Origin: Shewanella aquimarina
Lineage (GTDB): Bacteria; Pseudomonadota; Gammaproteobacteria; Enterobacterales; Shewanellaceae
Reading direction: 5' to 3'
Assembly: GCF_023349185.1 (NCBI RefSeq)
Contig: NZ_JAKIKY010000005.1
Location: forward strand, 1 to 64,000
Length of the DNA: 64,000 bases
Positions within the stretch are counted from its first letter, which is position 1. The number at the start of each line of letters is the position of its first letter. The notes under the pieces were generated by a model. It saw nothing but the letters and a program-made list of their open reading frames with translations, was not told the DNA's origin and searched no databases. Of this stretch, positions 50,585 through 59,198 are shown piece after piece. Position numbers and translations under genes: made by a program.

Positions 50585-50759
50585 GGGGTTATTTATTTTA
50601 ATCAGTGCAGCTATAAGGATAGGTGAACAGACGCCTAAGTCCACCGAAAGTTATACAAAAGAGGCAAGTATTAATAAAGTTTAATAGGCCGGGCAGTGAG
50701 TACTCACTCTTTGCGCCAAGCCCTTGGCACAAGTCAAAAAAATAACAATGGATAGGAAT

Positions 50760-50798
50760 AAAAAAGCGATTCGTGCGCAAGTGCTACGAATCGCTTTT
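50760..50798 (-). terminator. terminator after the YebC-family gene
   Basis: A 13-bp stem AAAAGCGATTCGT/ACGAATCGCTTTT with an 11-nt loop; T-rich on the minus strand. Confidence 0.9.
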
Positions 50799-50840
50799 AT
50801 AACAGAACAAGCTAATAGCGTTAGCCTGTTAAACTTTAAT

Positions 50841-51566
50841 TTATGCCTTGATATCGGCGTTGTGGTAGACGTTTTGTACGTCGTCACAGTCTTCCAGGGC
50901 GGCCTGGAATTTCTCGAACTGGGCGATCACTTCAGGGTCGCTGATCTCTGTCATGGTCTGAGGAACGAAGGCGATCTCTTCTACTTCCAGCTCTGTCTCA
51001 GGGAAGGCTTCGTTGAGGGCCGTCTTCGCTTTGTAAAACTCTGTGTTTGGCGCGAACACGCTGATGATGCCATCTTCTACTTCGATGTCGGCGACATCGA
51101 CGTCGGCCATCATCAGGGCCTCAAGTACGGCCTCTTCATCTTCGCCCTTGAAGGCAAATACCGCTTGATGATCGAACATATGGCCAACGGTGCCAGGGCT
51201 GCCCAGCTTGGCATCGTTTTTCACGAACGCCTGACGCACCTCGGTAAAGGTACGCTTACCGTTGTCGGTCAGACAGTCGACGATTACCATGGTGCCGCCG
51301 GGACCAAAGCCTTCGTAACGTGCAGTTTCATAGTCTTCACCGCCGCCACCCTTGGCTTTCTCCAGGGCGCGTTCGATGACATGAGCAGGAACCTGATCTT
51401 TCTTAGCCTTGGTGATCATATGGCGCAGTGCCAGGTTGCCGTCAGGATCGAAGCCACCGTTCTTTGCGCAAACATAGAGTTCTTTGCCGTAGCGAGAGTA
51501 GAGTCTCGTCTTTTGCCCAGCCGTTTTGGCCATAGATTCTTTGCGGTTCTGGTATGCTCTTCCCAT
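50841..51566 (-). CDS. YebC/TACO1-family protein (YeeN-like)
   Basis: A 241-residue cytoplasmic protein of the YebC family, members of which act as transcription factors and in translation of proline-rich stretches. The N-terminus [17 protein letters not shown], the [14 protein letters not shown] region and the acidic domain 2 identify the family. The N-terminus and C-terminal [10 protein letters not shown] are closer to E. coli YeeN than to RuvC-linked YebC. It is not next to ruv genes, which also suggests the paralogue. Confidence 0.92.
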   Translation of the reverse strand: MGRAYQNRKESMAKTAGQKTRLYSRYGKELYVCAKNGGFDPDGNLALRHMITKAKKDQVPAHVIERALEKAKGGGGEDYETARYEGFGPGGTMVIVDCLTDNGKRTFTEVRQAFVKNDAKLGSPGTVGHMFDHQAVFAFKGEDEEAVLEALMMADVDVADIEVEDGIISVFAPNTEFYKAKTALNEAFPETELEVEEIAFVPQTMTEISDPEVIAQFEKFQAALEDCDDVQNVYHNADIKA

Positions 51567-51674
51567 CTTGCGATATCTCTTTAAGCGAAAAAAATTGGCC
51601 CAATGTTAGCAGCTTTGTCGACGATTTTGCAGACTCCGCTGCTTATTTTGTCAAAACTGTGGCTCGACAACTCC

Positions 51675-52610
51675 CTAGTGCTCAGGCGGGGTGATGAAAT
51701 CTGGGATCTCCAGTATCTCGCCAGGCCTGCGGTCGAATAGCGACTGATAGATATACTCGATAAAGGCGCGATATTTGCGCGGCAGGTAGGCGCGTCGGGG
51801 AAAACTCAGGGTAATGGCGGTCTGCGCCATGGGAAAGTCGGTCAGCAGCGCTATCAGCTGCCCCTCTTCGATAGCGGCTTGAGCCACAAGGGTCGGCGCC
51901 GTAGCGATTCCCAATCCTTCGATGGCGGCTTCCCGCGCCAGGGTGACATTGTTGACCGTCAGCTGAGCCTCGGGTTCTATGGTGATCCATTGCTGGCCAT
52001 CAAACAGGGTCCAGCCACCGTCAATGTGAGTCGACTTTAGGCGAATCGCTTTGTGGTCGATTAGATCCTGCGGCGTGGCGGGGATTCCATGACGAGCCAG
52101 ATAATAGGGACTGGCTACCAAAGATTTGTCCGTGTTGAGTATCCGGTAGGATTGCAGCCGAGAGTCGTGTACATCTGAGATCTGAAACAGTATATCTATT
52201 CCTTCCTCTATCATATCGACCTTACGGTTGGTCAGTTCGGCTTCCAGAGTCATCCCTGGGTTGGCCTCGAGGAAGCGGGCGAAGATACGGCCGAAGAACA
52301 GCTGTCCCAGCTCTATGGGGCAGACTATCTTCAGGTTGCCCTTGATGGTCTCTTGGCTGGCGCTGAGTTGATCTTCCGCGCTCTGCAGATCCATCAGGAT
52401 TCTCTGTATCTTGTTGTAATAGATGCTTCCCGCCTCGGTGAGCTTGAGGGCGCGGGTGGTGCGGTACAAGAGCTGCACCCCGGTATCAGTCTCCAGCTCG
52501 GCGATCTTACGGCTCACCGTCGCCTTGGTGAGTCCCATCGCCTTGGCTGCGGCGGTGAAGCTGCCTTTGTCCACCACCTGGGCGAACATCTGAATACGAT
52601 TCAAATCCAT
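51675..52610 (-). CDS. LysR-family transcriptional regulator
   Basis: A 311-residue LysR regulator. The N-terminal winged helix (about 1-62, LNRIQMFAQVVDKGSFTAAAKAMGLTKATVSRKI) is split from the effector domain (about 90-295) by a linker helix. It is of the CrgA/AaeR-like type. It is divergent from an EmrAB-like efflux pair over a 110-bp gap, so regulating that pair is the simplest guess. The effector is unknown. Confidence 0.9.
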   Translation of the reverse strand: MDLNRIQMFAQVVDKGSFTAAAKAMGLTKATVSRKIAELETDTGVQLLYRTTRALKLTEAGSIYYNKIQRILMDLQSAEDQLSASQETIKGNLKIVCPIELGQLFFGRIFARFLEANPGMTLEAELTNRKVDMIEEGIDILFQISDVHDSRLQSYRILNTDKSLVASPYYLARHGIPATPQDLIDHKAIRLKSTHIDGGWTLFDGQQWITIEPEAQLTVNNVTLAREAAIEGLGIATAPTLVAQAAIEEGQLIALLTDFPMAQTAITLSFPRRAYLPRKYRAFIEYIYQSLFDRRPGEILEIPDFITPPEH

Positions 52611-52720
52611 CTATTGTTACACCTGTGAAACAGTTGGTAATTTTTTAACTGTCTAATAAACATTATAAGACAGTAGTAAACTATCAAATTCTAATCAAGG
52701 TGTTTATTCGTGGGGGTTGG

Positions 52721-53797
52721 ATGTCAAAACGTCGCCTATTTATCGTGCTGCCGCTGCTGTTGCTTGCAGCGGTGGTTGCCGGCTACTACTGGTGGAGTCA
52801 GGTGAGGTTCATCGAATCGACCGACAACGCCTATGTCGAGGCCGATATCTCTAATATCAGTGTTAAGGTGCCGGGTTATGTGGTGACCGCTAAGGTGACA
52901 GATAACCAGCATGTGGAGCAGGGGCAGTTGCTGGCCGAGCTGGAGTCGAACCAATACCGTGCCAAGGTGAGCCAGAGTCAGGCGAGCCTGCAGAGTCGTC
53001 AGGCAGAGCTGCAGACCCTGTCGGCCAAGGTGACGCTGCAACAGGCGATCATACGTCAGGCGGCCGCCGGTGTGGCTAGCGCCGAGGCGGAGAAGATCCG
53101 CGCCGAGCAGCAGCTAAAGCGTACCACCAAGTTAAGACACAGAGACTACAGCTCACAAGATGAGGTGGATCAGGCGACGGCGGCCTTCGATTCGGCCGTA
53201 GGTCATTTAGACGAGGCCAAGGCGGCCCTGGTGGCCAAACAGGCTGAGCTGGCGGTGCTTAACGCCCAGCTGAACCAGAGTCAGTCCCAGGTGGCGCAGG
53301 CCAAGGCGGGTCTGGAGCTGGCCGAGATCCAGCTTGCCGATACCCAGATTCGAGCCCCCTTCTCTGGGGTGATTGGCAAACGCGGTGCCCTGACCGGCCA
53401 ATATGTGCAGCCGGGGCAGTCGCTCTACAGTTTGGTGCCGGATGGCGCGGTGTGGATCACCGCCAACTTCAAGGAAACCCAGATCCAGCATATGCAGCCT
53501 GGGCAGTTGGTTCAGGTTCATCTCGACGCGTTTCCCGACCAGAGCTTTACTGGTGTGATCGATAGCCTGGCACCCGCCTCTGGCGCCAAATTCAGTCTGT
53601 TGCCGGCGGAAAACGCCACCGGTAACTTCACCAAGATAGTGCAGCGCATTCCTGTGCGGATCCGTTTGGCGCTGGATGAGAGCACCAACATAGTGCCCGG
53701 TCTTAGTGCCGTGGTGAAGGTGGATACCCGGGGCGCACCGCAAGATACAGTGATCGCCAGCAATCGTAAGCAGGTTTCGGTTAAGGCCACCCAATGA
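52721..53797 (+). CDS. HlyD/EmrA-family membrane fusion protein
   Basis: A 358-residue periplasmic adaptor with one N-terminal membrane anchor (about 5-24), a biotinyl-lipoyl-like half-motif (STDNAYVEADISNISVKVPG), a long coiled-coil hairpin (about 80-200), and beta-barrel domains. I use the ATG at 52721 with GGGGG upstream rather than the GTG at 52700. Its stop overlaps the transporter start (ATGA), so the two are co-translated. It should link the pump to an outer-membrane channel not encoded here. Confidence 0.92.
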   Translation: MSKRRLFIVLPLLLLAAVVAGYYWWSQVRFIESTDNAYVEADISNISVKVPGYVVTAKVTDNQHVEQGQLLAELESNQYRAKVSQSQASLQSRQAELQTLSAKVTLQQAIIRQAAAGVASAEAEKIRAEQQLKRTTKLRHRDYSSQDEVDQATAAFDSAVGHLDEAKAALVAKQAELAVLNAQLNQSQSQVAQAKAGLELAEIQLADTQIRAPFSGVIGKRGALTGQYVQPGQSLYSLVPDGAVWITANFKETQIQHMQPGQLVQVHLDAFPDQSFTGVIDSLAPASGAKFSLLPAENATGNFTKIVQRIPVRIRLALDESTNIVPGLSAVVKVDTRGAPQDTVIASNRKQVSVKATQ

Positions 53798-55410
53798 GCA
53801 GCGTGAGTGTCGCCCAAGAGAGTCCTGCCGAGATAGCAGAGCAAGTCGTTCCTCCCCAGGCGACAAAGCCCCAGGGCTATGAGCGCGGCAGCTTTCGCTC
53901 CTGGGTCGCCGTGTTTGCCGGCCTGCTGGGCGCCTTCATGGCGATTTTAGATATTCAGATCACTAACGCCTCGATGAAGGAGATCCAGGGCAGCCTGGGG
54001 GCGACCCTGGAAGAGGGCTCCTGGATCGCCACCGCCTACCTGGTGGCCGAGATGATCGCCATCCCGCTATCGGGCTGGTTGAGTCATGGGCTGTCGGTCA
54101 GGCGTTATCTGCTGTGGACCACGGCGGCCTTCATCTTAGCCTCGTTTCTCTGTTCGCTCGCCTGGAACCTGGAGGCGATGATCGCCTTTCGCGCCCTGCA
54201 GGGCTTCTTCGGCGGCGCGCTGATCCCCCTGGCTTTTCGGTTAATCCTGGAACTGCTCCCCGAGGAGAAGCGTGCCACTGGCATGGCGCTGTTTGGCGTG
54301 ACTGCCACCTTCGCGCCATCTATCGGCCCCACCCTGGGTGGCTGGCTCACCGAGCAGTTTAGCTGGCACTATCTCTTCTATATCAATATTCCGCCCGGGC
54401 TCTTGGTGATGGCCATGTTGGCCTATGGCCTGAGATCTCGCCCCATCGACTGGGACAAGCTGAAGAACGCCGATTATTCCGGCATAGTCACCATGGCACT
54501 GGGCATGGGCTGTCTCGAGGTGGTGCTGGAGGAGGGCAATCGTAAGGATTGGTTTGGCTCTGAGCTGATCCAGCATCTGACCATCATCGCGGTCATCAAT
54601 ATCGCCCTGTTTGTCTTTATTCAGCTGCGAAAGTCATCGCCGCTGGTGAACCTCAGGCTACTGGGACAGCGTGACTTTGCCCTGTCGACCCTGGCCTATT
54701 TTCTGCTGGGGATGGCGCTGTTCTCAGCCATCTATATGATCCCCCTCTATCTGTCGCAGATCCATGACTATAGTCCGCTGGAGATCGGCGAGGTGATCAT
54801 GTGGATGGGCTTTCCTCAGCTGTTGGTATTGCCGCTGGTGCCGAGATTGCTGCAGAGATTCGACGGGCGGTACCTGGCCGCCTTCGGCTTTAGCATGTTT
54901 GCCCTCAGCTACTACATGAACAGCCATATGACGCTGGATTTTGCCGGCGATCAGATGATAGCGGCGCAGATCGTCAGGGCCCTTGGTCAGCCCTTCATCT
55001 TGGTGCCCATCGGCATCATTGCGACCATGCATATCAGCGCGCAGCAGACGCCGTCGGCCTCGACCGTGCTCAATGTGATCCGTAATCTCGGCGGCGCCTT
55101 CGGTATCGCCCTGGTGGCCACCCTGATCGACAATCAGTCGCGCACTCATTTGGCGGAGATGAAACAGACGGTGGCGGCGGTGAGTGGCCAGGCCTATCAA
55201 TATCTGCAGCAGACCAGTCAGCTGTTTGTGCAGGCAGGCTCGGATCCCGTGACCGCTCAGGCGCAGGCTAAGGCCATGCTGGTCAAGACCATGACCCAGC
55301 AGGCCTATATTCAGGCCTACAACGATGTGTTTCTGAGCATCTCTGTGCTGCTGATGCTGGCCGTGGTGGCCGTACTGATGATCCGCAAGCCTAAGCCCGA
55401 CGCCGCCTAG
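53794..55410 (+). CDS. EmrB/QacA-family (DHA2) MFS efflux transporter
   Basis: A 538-residue major facilitator with about 14 membrane helices, the DHA2 drug:proton antiporter type. Motif elements include LDIQITNASMKEIQGSL near helix 1 and GPTLGGWLTE in helix 5 (the motif C region). A hydrophilic 35-residue N-terminal tail precedes helix 1. It forms a pump with the upstream HlyD protein. The likely regulator is the divergent LysR gene. Substrates cannot be read from the sequence. Confidence 0.93.
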   Translation: MSSVSVAQESPAEIAEQVVPPQATKPQGYERGSFRSWVAVFAGLLGAFMAILDIQITNASMKEIQGSLGATLEEGSWIATAYLVAEMIAIPLSGWLSHGLSVRRYLLWTTAAFILASFLCSLAWNLEAMIAFRALQGFFGGALIPLAFRLILELLPEEKRATGMALFGVTATFAPSIGPTLGGWLTEQFSWHYLFYINIPPGLLVMAMLAYGLRSRPIDWDKLKNADYSGIVTMALGMGCLEVVLEEGNRKDWFGSELIQHLTIIAVINIALFVFIQLRKSSPLVNLRLLGQRDFALSTLAYFLLGMALFSAIYMIPLYLSQIHDYSPLEIGEVIMWMGFPQLLVLPLVPRLLQRFDGRYLAAFGFSMFALSYYMNSHMTLDFAGDQMIAAQIVRALGQPFILVPIGIIATMHISAQQTPSASTVLNVIRNLGGAFGIALVATLIDNQSRTHLAEMKQTVAAVSGQAYQYLQQTSQLFVQAGSDPVTAQAQAKAMLVKTMTQQAYIQAYNDVFLSISVLLMLAVVAVLMIRKPKPDAA

Positions 55411-55450
55411 TGGTTAGCAATTAGCCAGCCTGAGCTAGAGCATAGAGAGC

Positions 55451-55972
55451 CTAGAGCATGGCGAGACTGATCTGCCCGAAGGGGTAAACCTGGCCGCCAA
55501 ATTCGGCGGCAAAGGCCTCGGCATCCTCCCGCTTGCCAAAGCTGGCCAGGGTCTTGCCCATGGCACCTGTCTGGCTCGAACCCACCACATACCAGGCCTG
55601 TCTGGCGTCGATGAAGTGACTGTCCAGCGGCGCCTGCCAGGGGCTTTTAGCCATGTCGTGCACATAGATCTCCTTGACCTGCTTGCGATACTCGGGGTCC
55701 AAAAGGAAGCTGAACAGATCCCGGGTGGAGCAGAACTTCTTCACCGTCTCTTCTGTCTTGAGATAGAGCTCGCCCTTGGGGCCGGGGAAGTTACCGATCA
55801 ACATGCCGCAAAGGTGACACTCGTCGCCGTGTTCCATGGCGACCGCCTCACGAATCGCGTTATGCTCACTCTCTTGCCCGCAGGCGCTCAGCCCCAGCAG
55901 GAGTAGGCTGACGAGACCCATGAAAAGTGGCGAATTGGTAAGCTTGGTTTGGTGCATTCTGGTTTGGCGCAT
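55451..55972 (-). CDS. nosL: NosL, copper-binding lipoprotein for NosZ maturation
   Basis: NosL is an outer-face lipoprotein that delivers Cu(I) to the NosZ assembly machinery. The lipobox GLSAC (Cys 31) and the copper motif ECHLCGM are present in 173 residues. The start overlaps the nosY stop by one base (TAATG). It is the last gene of the nos unit; no terminator was seen before the convergent efflux gene. Confidence 0.95.
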   Translation of the reverse strand: MRQTRMHQTKLTNSPLFMGLVSLLLLGLSACGQESEHNAIREAVAMEHGDECHLCGMLIGNFPGPKGELYLKTEETVKKFCSTRDLFSFLLDPEYRKQVKEIYVHDMAKSPWQAPLDSHFIDARQAWYVVGSSQTGAMGKTLASFGKREDAEAFAAEFGGQVYPFGQISLAML

Positions 55973-56790
55973 TAGAGTGTCTTCCTGTTAAAGATGAGGG
56001 CGGCTAAAGAGAGCGGGGCGAATACCCAGGCGAGTAGTAATGAGAATAGGCCGCCGGCCGATATGCTGCTGTTGATGGCCACCGCCAGCACACCGTTGAT
56101 ATCCTTGGTATCCAGGCTGGCCAGATTCACCAAGCGGAAGAGATCCGCCGGATTGAGCATCATCAGCTGCACCAGCTGCTGCTGACTCAGTCCCTCCTCT
56201 ATGCCGACCAATACCGCCAGCAGGGCGAGGTCGAACACCAGCACGAAGAAGAACCAGAGCATCAGCGCCAGCCCGGCGGCCTTGGATTTCTCACTCACCG
56301 ACAGGCTGATCACATAGGCGATGCTGATAAAACAGAGGCCGAGCAGGATCGCGGTGGCGATAAACAGACCGAAGCTCTGCAGCACAGCACTGGCATCGGA
56401 TTGGCTGGCCAGTAGCACAGCGGCGCTACCGAAGCCCAGGCTGGTGGCCAGTGCCATGATGGCCCCCTGGCCGACAAACTTGCCGAGCAAGAGCTGGGTA
56501 TGGCTGATGGGGTAGGTGAGCAGCAAGAGCAGGGTGCCGGCCTCTTGTTCGCCGACGAAGCTGTCGTAGGCCAGCAGCAGGGCGATAAGCGGGATCAGAA
56601 ACACCGCCAGGCTCGACAGGCTGGCGATGGTGGACGACAGCGAGGCGGTGCCCAGCTGCCCAGAGGCGACCGAGCCATAGTAGCTGAGCCCTAGGGAGAG
56701 CACGGCGAAGATGAGGGTAATGGAGATCAGCCAGCGATTGCGCAGCCCGTCCTGAAACTCCTTGATGGCGACGGCGAGAATGGCATTCAT
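55972..56790 (-). CDS. nosY: NosY, ABC transporter permease
   Basis: NosY is the inner-membrane subunit of the NosDFY complex that works with NosL to build the CuZ site of NosZ. The 272 residues hold about six membrane helices of the ABC-2 type. The start overlaps the nosF stop by 4 bp (ATGA), so stoichiometric coupling with NosF is likely. Confidence 0.95.
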   Translation of the reverse strand: MNAILAVAIKEFQDGLRNRWLISITLIFAVLSLGLSYYGSVASGQLGTASLSSTIASLSSLAVFLIPLIALLLAYDSFVGEQEAGTLLLLLTYPISHTQLLLGKFVGQGAIMALATSLGFGSAAVLLASQSDASAVLQSFGLFIATAILLGLCFISIAYVISLSVSEKSKAAGLALMLWFFFVLVFDLALLAVLVGIEEGLSQQQLVQLMMLNPADLFRLVNLASLDTKDINGVLAVAINSSISAGGLFSLLLAWVFAPLSLAALIFNRKTL

Positions 56791-57758
56791 TGTGTTGGCC
56801 CTCCTTGGTGGCTGGCATTCGGGCTGCTTGCGCCGGTGCCCTGGCCGAGATAGTGCTGGTAGACACGTTCCAGATCGGCGGGCTCGACGCGAATATCTCC
56901 CAGCTGATCCAGCTCGACCAGCTGACGTATGATGGCGAGCTTCTCCTGCTCGGGTACCAGTAGCTGATCCGGGGCGATAAGATAGGGGGTGAAGCGAGCA
57001 TCCTGTTTCAGGGCGCCGTTGAGCCCCTGGGTCTTGATGGCCACGGGGAGTTTCGCCTGCTGTCTGAGCTCGCTCAGGCTGCCCTTGGCCAGCAGGCGGC
57101 CACCTGAGATGATCAGGGCGCGGTCGATATGCTGCTCGACGCCGGGTAGCACATGGGAGCAGAGTATGATGCTGGCGCCCTCGCTCTTGAGCTTATCGAC
57201 GCTGGCGTAAAACTCCTGGGTGGCGATGGGATCTAGCCCTACTGTGGGTTCGTCTAGTAGCAGCAGCTTAGGGCTGCCGAGGAAAGCTTGGGCCAAGCCC
57301 AGACGCTGGCGCATCCCCTTGGAGTAGGTCTTTACCTGGCGATCCATGGCGTGGGTCAGCCCCACCTGCTCCAGCAGTTGTTCGATCGCCTGCTTAGGCA
57401 CAGACTTGAGGCGGGCGAAGTAGCGCAGCACCTCGCGGCCGGTGAGCTGATCGTAGAAGCTGACATTCTCCGGCAGATAGCCGACCTGCTTGCGCGCCTC
57501 GAAGGCCTGTTTGGAGAGAGGGTCTTGGCTGAATACCTTAACCATGCCGTCCGAGGCCGGGATGATCCCCAGGATCAGTTTCATTATGGTGGTCTTGCCG
57601 GCGCCGTTGTGGCCAAACAGCCCCATGACTTCGCCGGGAAAGAGTTCAAAGTCGACCTGCTGGAGCGCCGCGACCTTGCCATAATGCTTGGCGACACCGC
57701 TCAGGGAGACTATGGGGCTCGAAGGATAAGATGCTTGCATAGTGTCACTCTGCCTCAT
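56787..57758 (-). CDS. nosF: NosF, ABC transporter ATPase
   Basis: NosF hydrolyses ATP for the NosDFY complex. Walker A is GHNGAGKT, the signature is YSKGMRQRL and Walker B is LLLLDEPTVG, in 323 residues. The start is uncertain: an ATG at 57758 overlaps nosD by 14 bp, and an ATG six codons later (57740) lies 4 bp past the nosD stop. Both have weak ribosome sites. Confidence 0.95.
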   Translation of the reverse strand: MRQSDTMQASYPSSPIVSLSGVAKHYGKVAALQQVDFELFPGEVMGLFGHNGAGKTTIMKLILGIIPASDGMVKVFSQDPLSKQAFEARKQVGYLPENVSFYDQLTGREVLRYFARLKSVPKQAIEQLLEQVGLTHAMDRQVKTYSKGMRQRLGLAQAFLGSPKLLLLDEPTVGLDPIATQEFYASVDKLKSEGASIILCSHVLPGVEQHIDRALIISGGRLLAKGSLSELRQQAKLPVAIKTQGLNGALKQDARFTPYLIAPDQLLVPEQEKLAIIRQLVELDQLGDIRVEPADLERVYQHYLGQGTGASSPNASHQGGPTQ

Positions 57759-59097
57759 TGATTACTGCCTGCCGGGCACCCAGAGAGGGGGCCTGCATGA
57801 GTGGAAAACTGTCTTTGACGCCTACGGGTTTGAGTACGGGAAACTGGGTCTGTATCCAGCGCAGGATAAGCACGGCCGGGCTATCCAGCAGCATCTTGGC
57901 CTCTGGATATTGCCAGATCAGCTTGTCGATGCCGTCGTTGGGCTCGAAGGGTCTGTCGCCATAGCCGTCGTTGTCGAGATCCCAGCCCAGGTAGTTGCTC
58001 CAGAAGTTACCGGCGCCTTCCAGGCTCCATTCTGCCTGACGGTTGGCCACATATTTCACCTGCACCGGATTGTTGATGAAGCTGTTGCCAAATACTTTGG
58101 TGTGCTCCGAGCCGGCGGTGAGGTGAATGCCGATCTCTGCGGTGTCGATCAGGTTGTGATTGATGCTGTTGTAGGCCGAGTTGTAGACAAACAGCCCCTT
58201 GCCCTCGCGGCCCAGCACCTTGTTTTCCGGTTTGGTCCAGACACGGTAGATGCGGTTATGGCTGATCTCTGAGTAGGTGATGAAATTCATCAGGAAACCA
58301 TAGTCCTGGCTGTCGCGGCTCTCATTGCCGCTGACTGTGAGATGGCGTGAGCTCATCAGGGCATAACCGGCGCGGGTGTCGTAGGCCAGGTTGTCCAGCA
58401 CGCGATTGCTGTGGGAATACATATAATGAATTCCGTAACGCAGGTCATGCATAGTATTGTTTTTAATGGTGTTGTGTTGGCTTGAGATGATGTAGATGCC
58501 GTCGCGGGTCTGGCTGACCTCGTTGTCGCTGACCTCGACATTCTGCACTATGGAGAGCTGAATGCCGTTGCCTCTGTCGGCGGAGCGTAGCGCCGGATTG
58601 CCCTGGATGCGGTTATGGTGAACCTTGATCTCCTTGCCCTTCTGCAGCCATATACCGAAGCCATCACCATTTAGCCGATTCTCTCTGATGATGAGCTGGT
58701 TGGCGGTTTGGTCCGAGTAGATGCCGGCGTTTTGCGCGGTGAGATCATCGCCCCAGTTGACTATCTTGAGTCTCTCTATGGTGACGTTGGAGCTTTGCAG
58801 AAGCAGTGCATTGCCCTTGCCCTGGGCGTCTATGATGCTGGTGTAGCCATCGGCGCCAGACAGGGTTATCCCTTTGTTGACGATGAAGTTGCCCAGATAG
58901 CGGCCCGGTTGTAGCTGGATGGTATCGCCTGCTTTGGCACTCTCTAGCACCAGTTGGAGATCTTGCTCGGGCGTCACCTGGATTTCGGCCGCCAGAGTCG
59001 GCAGGGCCAGACCCAGCATGATGCATAGCAGGCAAAGGCACCTTAAGGCGCTAAGCAGGCCGGATATAGTCTTGGGTGTTTCATGGCTGTGGTTCAA
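57745..59097 (-). CDS. nosD: NosD, periplasmic copper-site maturation protein
   Basis: NosD is a periplasmic right-handed beta-helix protein that scaffolds CuZ assembly on NosZ with NosF and NosY. The 450 residues show a Sec signal (ending near TLAAE) and many repeats of the CASH/NosD type (for example NNTIKNNTMHDLRYGIHYM). The start is TTG at 59097, with AAGAGG 10 bp upstream. It is 101 bp downstream of nosZ, with a hairpin between. Confidence 0.94.
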   Translation of the reverse strand: MNHSHETPKTISGLLSALRCLCLLCIMLGLALPTLAAEIQVTPEQDLQLVLESAKAGDTIQLQPGRYLGNFIVNKGITLSGADGYTSIIDAQGKGNALLLQSSNVTIERLKIVNWGDDLTAQNAGIYSDQTANQLIIRENRLNGDGFGIWLQKGKEIKVHHNRIQGNPALRSADRGNGIQLSIVQNVEVSDNEVSQTRDGIYIISSQHNTIKNNTMHDLRYGIHYMYSHSNRVLDNLAYDTRAGYALMSSRHLTVSGNESRDSQDYGFLMNFITYSEISHNRIYRVWTKPENKVLGREGKGLFVYNSAYNSINHNLIDTAEIGIHLTAGSEHTKVFGNSFINNPVQVKYVANRQAEWSLEGAGNFWSNYLGWDLDNDGYGDRPFEPNDGIDKLIWQYPEAKMLLDSPAVLILRWIQTQFPVLKPVGVKDSFPLMQAPSLGARQAVINEAE

Positions 59098-59158
59098 AGC
59101 GTATTACACCTCTTGCGCTTACCGCTTTTATTTTTTTACCGGTTTTTACTTATAGAAG

Positions 59159-59191
59159 GCAAGGGCCTAACGCGGTGCGTCAGGCCCTTGC
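59159..59191 (-). promoter_or_regulatory. hairpin between nosZ and nosD
   Basis: A perfect 10-bp stem GCAAGGGCCT/AGGCCCTTGC with a 13-nt loop begins 8 bp after the nosZ stop. There is no T run, so it is likely an mRNA-stabilising or partial termination element that favours nosZ expression over nosDFYL. Confidence 0.5.
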
Positions 59192-59198
59192 ATCACGC

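Larger units (their letters stand above)
50502..50840. other. 339-bp non-coding region between yebC-family and DUF4382 genes
   Basis: It holds the nested hairpin upstream of the DUF4382 gene and the terminator of the yebC-family gene, described separately. I see no protein gene. Confidence 0.6.
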
